Source: an unidentified bacterial endosymbiont (GTDB lineage: Bacteria; Pseudomonadota; Gammaproteobacteria; Enterobacterales; Enterobacteriaceae). Taken from it: a stretch of 64,000 bases of DNA. Shown here one piece after another: positions 60,184 to 64,000 of the stretch. Position 1 is the stretch's first letter; the number at the start of each line of letters is the position of its first letter. Where the stretch lies: positions 1,364,001 to 1,428,000 of the forward strand of contig NZ_OU963893.1 in assembly GCF_918797525.1 (NCBI RefSeq), written 5' to 3'. The translations under genes were made by a program, and so were the position numbers. The notes under the pieces are model-generated. The model was given only the letters and a program-made list of their open reading frames with translations. It did not search any database and was not told the DNA's origin.

Positions 60184-62562
60184 ATGAAAAAAGACAAATT
60201 CAGGGAAGAGGGCTTCATCCCTGGCGTTTCACGACGGCGTTTTATCCAGGCAGGAACAGCTCTTGCCGCCCTTCCGTTTGTCGTGAGCACGGCAAAAGCA
60301 AAGCCGGATGGGGCAGACGCCCCAGAGGCTTACCACGATGAAAAAGTGGTTCAAACCTGCAGTACCTTTGACTGCGGTGGTAAATGTGACATCCGTGCTC
60401 ACGTAACCGACGGCGTCGTTACCCGAATATCTACGCGTCCTGATAACGAACTGGATCCACACATGCCTGTTATGCGCGCCTGCGTGCGGGGACGTGCGTA
60501 CAGAAAATTTGTTTATCATCCCGATCGTTTGAAATATCCCATGAAACGCGTGGGGAAACGTGGCGAGGGAAAATTTGAACGTATTTCCTGGGACGAAGCC
60601 ACCACGCTTATTGCCACTCAATTAAAAACGATAACGCAAAAATACGGTGCCGCATCACGTTATGTCCACGTAGGCACGGCCGTTTCTGGTGGGACTTTTT
60701 CCGGTGACAAAATGGTTCGTCGGCTGCTCAACTTAACCGGCGGCTATCTTGAAAGTTATCACTCGGTGAGTATGGGCAACACGGCCGCAGCAACCCCTTA
60801 TACCTACGGCACCGCCGCGAGCGGCAGTTCCCTGGATACCTTGCTGGAGACCAAACTGGTGATCCTGTGGGGGCACAATCCAACCGAAACCATTTTCGGC
60901 CACAGCAACTACTTCTTCCAGAAGATGAAGCAAAGCGGCACCCGCTTTATTGTGGTTGATCCGCGCTATTCGGATACGGTTGCATCCCTTGCCAACCAGT
61001 GGATCCCGTTACTACCAACCACCGATAACGCGCTGATGGATGCCATGATGTACGTGATCGTCACGGAAAATCTGCACGATCGCGAGTTTATCGAACGCTT
61101 TACCCTTGGCTTTGACGAAGCGTCCATGCCAGCTGGCGTTCCGGCGAATGAATCCTTGTTCGCCTATCTCAATGGCGCTAAGGATGGTGTGGCGAAGACG
61201 CCAGAGTGGGCAGAGAACATCACCCACGTGCCCGCGCAGACGATCCGCCAGCTGGCGCGCGACTATGCGACGACGAAACCTGCCGCATTGATCCAGGGCT
61301 GGGGCCCGCAGCGTCATAACTGCGGCGAACGCACCGCGCGCGGCTCTACGTTACTCGCTACGCTCACCGGTAACGTCGGGGTGAAAGGGGGCTGGGCGGC
61401 AGGCTATGGCGGGGCGGCTAACCGCAAATTCGCCGTAGGCCCGCAGATGCCTGAAAACGCGGTGAGAGCCAAAATATCGGTGATGAACTGGGTACAGGCC
61501 GCTGATGATGCCTCAAAGGTGACGCCGGAAATGGGGCTGAAGGATGCCGGGACGCTGGACACTAATATTCGCATCCTGTTCTCGCTGGCGGGTAATTATC
61601 TGGCGAACCAGAATCCCGATCTGCACCAGGCGACGCGCATTCTGGAAGATGAGTCGAAAATTCAGTTTATTGTCGCAAGCGATCTGTTCATGACCCCGAG
61701 TGCTCGCTACGCCGATCTTCTGCTGCCGGAAACCAGCTTTATGGAACGCTGGAACATCGGTGAAACATGGGGAACGGCAAATTATCTTATCTTATCTGAA
61801 AAGCTGATTGAGCCAGAATTCGAACGTCGTTCAGACTATGACTGGCTGCGGGACGTCGCCGCTAAGCTGGGTATTGAGCAAGCGTTCAGCGAGGGGCGCG
61901 ACGAGCAGGCCTGGATTGAGCATATCTGGGAGCAGACGCGGCTGGCGATGCCGGAAGAAAACTTACCCGACTTCGCCACACTGCAAAAGACGCGTCAGCA
62001 TCTGTTCAAAAGCGCGCCGTTTGTTGCCTTTGAGGACAATATCCGCGATCCGCAAAATCATCCGTTCCCGACACCGTCCGGGAAAATCGAGATCTTTTCT
62101 CAGCGCCTGTACGACATGCGTCATCCGGAGATCCCGGCCCTGTCGCACTATGTACCTGCCCATGAAGGGCCAGAGGATGAACTGGCGAAGAGCTTCCCGC
62201 TACAGTTGATCACCTGGAAAGGTAAAAACCGTGCTAACTCTACGCAATATGCCAACCCGTGGCTAATTGAGGCGCAGCAGCAAAAGCTGTGGATTAACCC
62301 CCAGGACGCGCAAAAGCGTGGCATTACCCAGGGCGATGCCGTACGTATCCACAATGCGCGCGGGGTATGCGAAATCCCGGCCGAAGTGACACCGCGCATT
62401 ATTCCGGGCGTGGTGGCAATGCAGGCGGGCGCCTGGTGGCAACCGGACGAGCAGGGCGTGGATAAGGGCGGCTGTGCGAACGTGCTCAGTTCAGCCCGCA
62501 TTACCGCGCTGGCGAAAGGGAATTCACATCAAACCATGCTGGTGGAGGTGGCAAAAGCATGA
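60184..62562 (+). CDS. dmsA: dmsA-like molybdopterin reductase catalytic subunit
   Basis: This is the catalytic subunit of a DMSO-reductase-family enzyme, 792 residues, exported by Tat: SRRRFIQAG at 16-24. It has an N-terminal cluster motif C59-x4-C64-x3-C68 with C100 (TCSTFDCGGKCD), the molybdopterin core (VILWGHNPTET, VVDPRYSDT) and the C-terminal MGD-binding domain. The aligned Mo-ligand segment ASGSSLDTLL has serines, as DmsA does. ATG 60184 follows AAGGA. The operon resembles the second dmsABC set of Salmonella at this place more than dmsABC of E. coli. The true substrate (DMSO or another S- or N-oxide) is not known. Confidence 0.85.
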   Translation: MKKDKFREEGFIPGVSRRRFIQAGTALAALPFVVSTAKAKPDGADAPEAYHDEKVVQTCSTFDCGGKCDIRAHVTDGVVTRISTRPDNELDPHMPVMRACVRGRAYRKFVYHPDRLKYPMKRVGKRGEGKFERISWDEATTLIATQLKTITQKYGAASRYVHVGTAVSGGTFSGDKMVRRLLNLTGGYLESYHSVSMGNTAAATPYTYGTAASGSSLDTLLETKLVILWGHNPTETIFGHSNYFFQKMKQSGTRFIVVDPRYSDTVASLANQWIPLLPTTDNALMDAMMYVIVTENLHDREFIERFTLGFDEASMPAGVPANESLFAYLNGAKDGVAKTPEWAENITHVPAQTIRQLARDYATTKPAALIQGWGPQRHNCGERTARGSTLLATLTGNVGVKGGWAAGYGGAANRKFAVGPQMPENAVRAKISVMNWVQAADDASKVTPEMGLKDAGTLDTNIRILFSLAGNYLANQNPDLHQATRILEDESKIQFIVASDLFMTPSARYADLLLPETSFMERWNIGETWGTANYLILSEKLIEPEFERRSDYDWLRDVAAKLGIEQAFSEGRDEQAWIEHIWEQTRLAMPEENLPDFATLQKTRQHLFKSAPFVAFEDNIRDPQNHPFPTPSGKIEIFSQRLYDMRHPEIPALSHYVPAHEGPEDELAKSFPLQLITWKGKNRANSTQYANPWLIEAQQQKLWINPQDAQKRGITQGDAVRIHNARGVCEIPAEVTPRIIPGVVAMQAGAWWQPDEQGVDKGGCANVLSSARITALAKGNSHQTMLVEVAKA

Positions 62563-63188
62563 GTCAGTTCAAACATTATGCGCCAGTGAGCGAAAAACAG
62601 CTGGGCTTTTATATCGACTCTTCACGCTGCTCGGGCTGTAAAGCCTGCCAGGTGGCGTGCAAAGATAAAAACAATCTGGATGTCGGGCGACGTTACCGCC
62701 GGGTGTATGAAGTTAACGGCGGGAGTTTCATTCCAACCGGGCAGGGCGGTGTGAATAACAACGTTTTTGCCTACACGCTGTCAATCTCCTGTAACCATTG
62801 CGCGGACCCCATCTGTACCAAAAACTGCCCGACCACCGCCATGCACAAGCGGCCTGGGGACGGCATTGTTCGCGTCGACACGGATAAGTGTGTCGGCTGC
62901 GGTTACTGCGCATGGTCGTGCCCTTACGGCGCTCCTCAGCTTAATGCGCAAACCGGACAGATGTCGAAATGTGATTTTTGCGTAGACCTGCAGGCCAGAG
63001 GAGAACAGCCGGTCTGCGTAGCAACCTGCCCTCTGGAGGCGATTAAATTCGGTCCAATTGATGAACTGCGGGCGAAATACGGTGCGGTATGCGATGTGAA
63101 AGGCTTGCCTGATTCATCGATAACCCAACCGAATCTGGCGATCAAAGCGCATCAGGGTGCTGAGAAAGAGGGTAGCCGTCATGCATGA
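62559..63188 (+). CDS. dmsB: dmsB-like Fe-S subunit
   Basis: A 209-residue electron-transfer subunit with four [4Fe-4S] motifs: CSGCKACQVAC (about 24-34), CNHCADPICTKNCP, CVGCGYCAWSCP and a C-terminal CDFC...CVATCP. It passes electrons from the membrane subunit to the molybdopterin subunit. ATGA overlap with dmsA and an 8-bp overlap with dmsC show strict coupling. Confidence 0.9.
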   Translation: MSQFKHYAPVSEKQLGFYIDSSRCSGCKACQVACKDKNNLDVGRRYRRVYEVNGGSFIPTGQGGVNNNVFAYTLSISCNHCADPICTKNCPTTAMHKRPGDGIVRVDTDKCVGCGYCAWSCPYGAPQLNAQTGQMSKCDFCVDLQARGEQPVCVATCPLEAIKFGPIDELRAKYGAVCDVKGLPDSSITQPNLAIKAHQGAEKEGSRHA

Positions 63189-63969
63189 ATTACCGCTGCT
63201 AATTTTTACCCTTTTCCTGCAGGGTTCGGTGGGCATTACGCTGTGGCTGGCCTTTGCAGGGAGGCAGGCCCCGCAACGTCAGGTACTGTTTACCGCCGCC
63301 GGGGCGTTTCTACTCGCCGCGGTTGGGCTTCTCGCTTCGGCGCTGCACATGGGTTACCCGCTTAATGCCCTGAACGCGCTGCGCCACGTTTCCAGCTCCT
63401 GGCTGAGCCGTGAGATTATCTTCGCCAGTCTGTATCTCGCGGCGCTGGGTCTTGCGACGTTGCTGGTGTTGGCGAAAAAGCCTGGCTGGACGCTGCTATT
63501 GGTTATCGCGGGTATTGTCGGGCTGGTGGATGTGTTCTGCATGGCGCAAATTTACATTCACACGTCCGTAGTCACCTGGCAGCATATCAACACGCTGGTG
63601 CTGTTTATCGGCTCGGTTGGTATTATCGGTTCGGCCTGCGTAACCCCGGGGGCACGAAGCCGGGGCAGGGTTCAAGCGGCTGTCGCCATTGTCACGCTGC
63701 TGGTGCTGATACGTCTGGTGATGCAGCCCGTCTGGCTGGCAGACATTAACGCGCTTGACCACACCGTCGTCACCTTCCCGCATGCGCCGTTGCAGATGCT
63801 GGAGCAGCTCCGGGTTATGCATATCCTGAGCGGGGGCGTGTCCGTTCTGGGAATGTTGTTCTTCGCTGTCGGTGGCCTGAAAGGCGCGCGTGGCACGCTG
63901 TTTACGGGGAGCGCGTTGCTGATTATTGGCGAACTGATGCTGCGCTTCGTCTTCTTCAGTATTGGCTGA
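63181..63969 (+). CDS. dmsC: dmsC-like membrane anchor subunit
   Basis: A 262-residue protein with about eight hydrophobic spans, of the DmsC family, which anchors the enzyme and oxidises menaquinol. It begins MHELPLLIFTLFLQGSVGITLW, typical of DmsC. GAGGG lies 8 nt before ATG 63181. Its stop TGA overlaps a possible next ATG (63969). Confidence 0.88.
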   Translation: MHELPLLIFTLFLQGSVGITLWLAFAGRQAPQRQVLFTAAGAFLLAAVGLLASALHMGYPLNALNALRHVSSSWLSREIIFASLYLAALGLATLLVLAKKPGWTLLLVIAGIVGLVDVFCMAQIYIHTSVVTWQHINTLVLFIGSVGIIGSACVTPGARSRGRVQAAVAIVTLLVLIRLVMQPVWLADINALDHTVVTFPHAPLQMLEQLRVMHILSGGVSVLGMLFFAVGGLKGARGTLFTGSALLIIGELMLRFVFFSIG

Positions 63970-64000
63970 TGGTTGGTTTAACCTTCACCCCGGCGATGGA
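63969..64000 (+). CDS. Possible start of the next gene (partial)
   Basis: ATG 63969 overlaps the dmsC stop (TGATG) and its frame is open to the window end (10 codons, MVGLTFTPAM). In a dms operon a TorD/DmsD-type chaperone gene often follows. There is no ribosome-binding site and too little sequence to identify it. Confidence 0.25.
   Translation, partial: MVGLTFTPAM

Overview
This window is enterobacterial chromosome, most like an Enterobacter/Leclercia/Klebsiella-type member of the Enterobacteriaceae. The evidence is near-residue-level similarity of dozens of proteins to remembered E. coli K-12 and Salmonella sequences, the same long gene order (trxC-ung-grcA-srmB-nadB-rpoE-lepA-rnc-pdxJ-purL-glmY-glnB-glyA-suhB-isc-pepB-sseB-yfhM-pbpC), high G+C third positions and dense operons. 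The genus is inference; no rRNA or typing gene is present. No insertion sequence, prophage, integron, tRNA, rRNA or CRISPR array was seen.

Layout. 1-7.0 kb: 5' end of trxC, then yfiF, ung, the FNR-controlled glycyl-radical spare part grcA, the helicase gene srmB, trmN and nadB (with a NadR box). 7.0-9.7 kb: the sigma-E operon rpoE-rseA-rseB-rseC. 9.9-16.4 kb: lepA-lepB, then rnc-era-recO-pdxJ-acpS; rnc carries an apparent single-base frameshift in a run of six C. 16.4-22.7 kb: yfhL, the RpiR-type regulator yfhH, a murQ-murP pair (N-acetylmuramic acid use) placed beside yfhH, then pgpC, tadA and mltF. 22.7-31.2 kb: purL behind a PurR box, sRNA GlmY with three GlrR sites and a sigma-54 promoter, its controller glrK-qseG-glrR, and glnB. 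31.2-39.2 kb: hmp (NsrR box), glyA (PurR box), hcaT without the hca catabolic genes, csiE, a two-gene ZevAB-like metal transport pair, and suhB. 39.3-47.9 kb: trmJ, iscRSUA-hscBA-fdx-iscX, pepB and sseB. 47.9-52.5 kb: an accessory alpha-glucoside PTS locus (EIICB, GH4 6-phospho-alpha-glucosidase, RpiR regulator) wrapped around sseA. 52.8-60.1 kb: yfhM and pbpC, the bacterial alpha-2-macroglobulin and its peptidoglycan synthase. 60.1-64 kb: a DMSO-reductase-like dmsABC operon behind a perfect FNR box.

How the parts work together. Several loci are sensor-plus-target units whose regulatory DNA is legible: GlrKR to glmY (cell envelope amino sugar supply), sigma-E/RseABC (envelope stress), IscR to isc (Fe-S assembly), NsrR to hmp (nitric oxide), PurR to purL and glyA, NadR to nadB, FNR to grcA and dmsABC. 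Peptidoglycan themes recur: murQP recycling, mltF, GlmY, pbpC/yfhM.

The parts that differ from E. coli K-12 are the most informative: murQP next to yfhH with a paired operator-like motif, the alpha-glucoside PTS genes around sseA with an 18-bp perfect palindrome, the ZevAB-like pair, and the second dmsABC set. Family assignments come from reading the translations and from memory of homologues; no database search was run. Nothing here is clearly a wholly undescribed system. The best candidates for new biology are regulatory: the yfhH-murQP operator pair and the sseA/alpha-glucoside operon.
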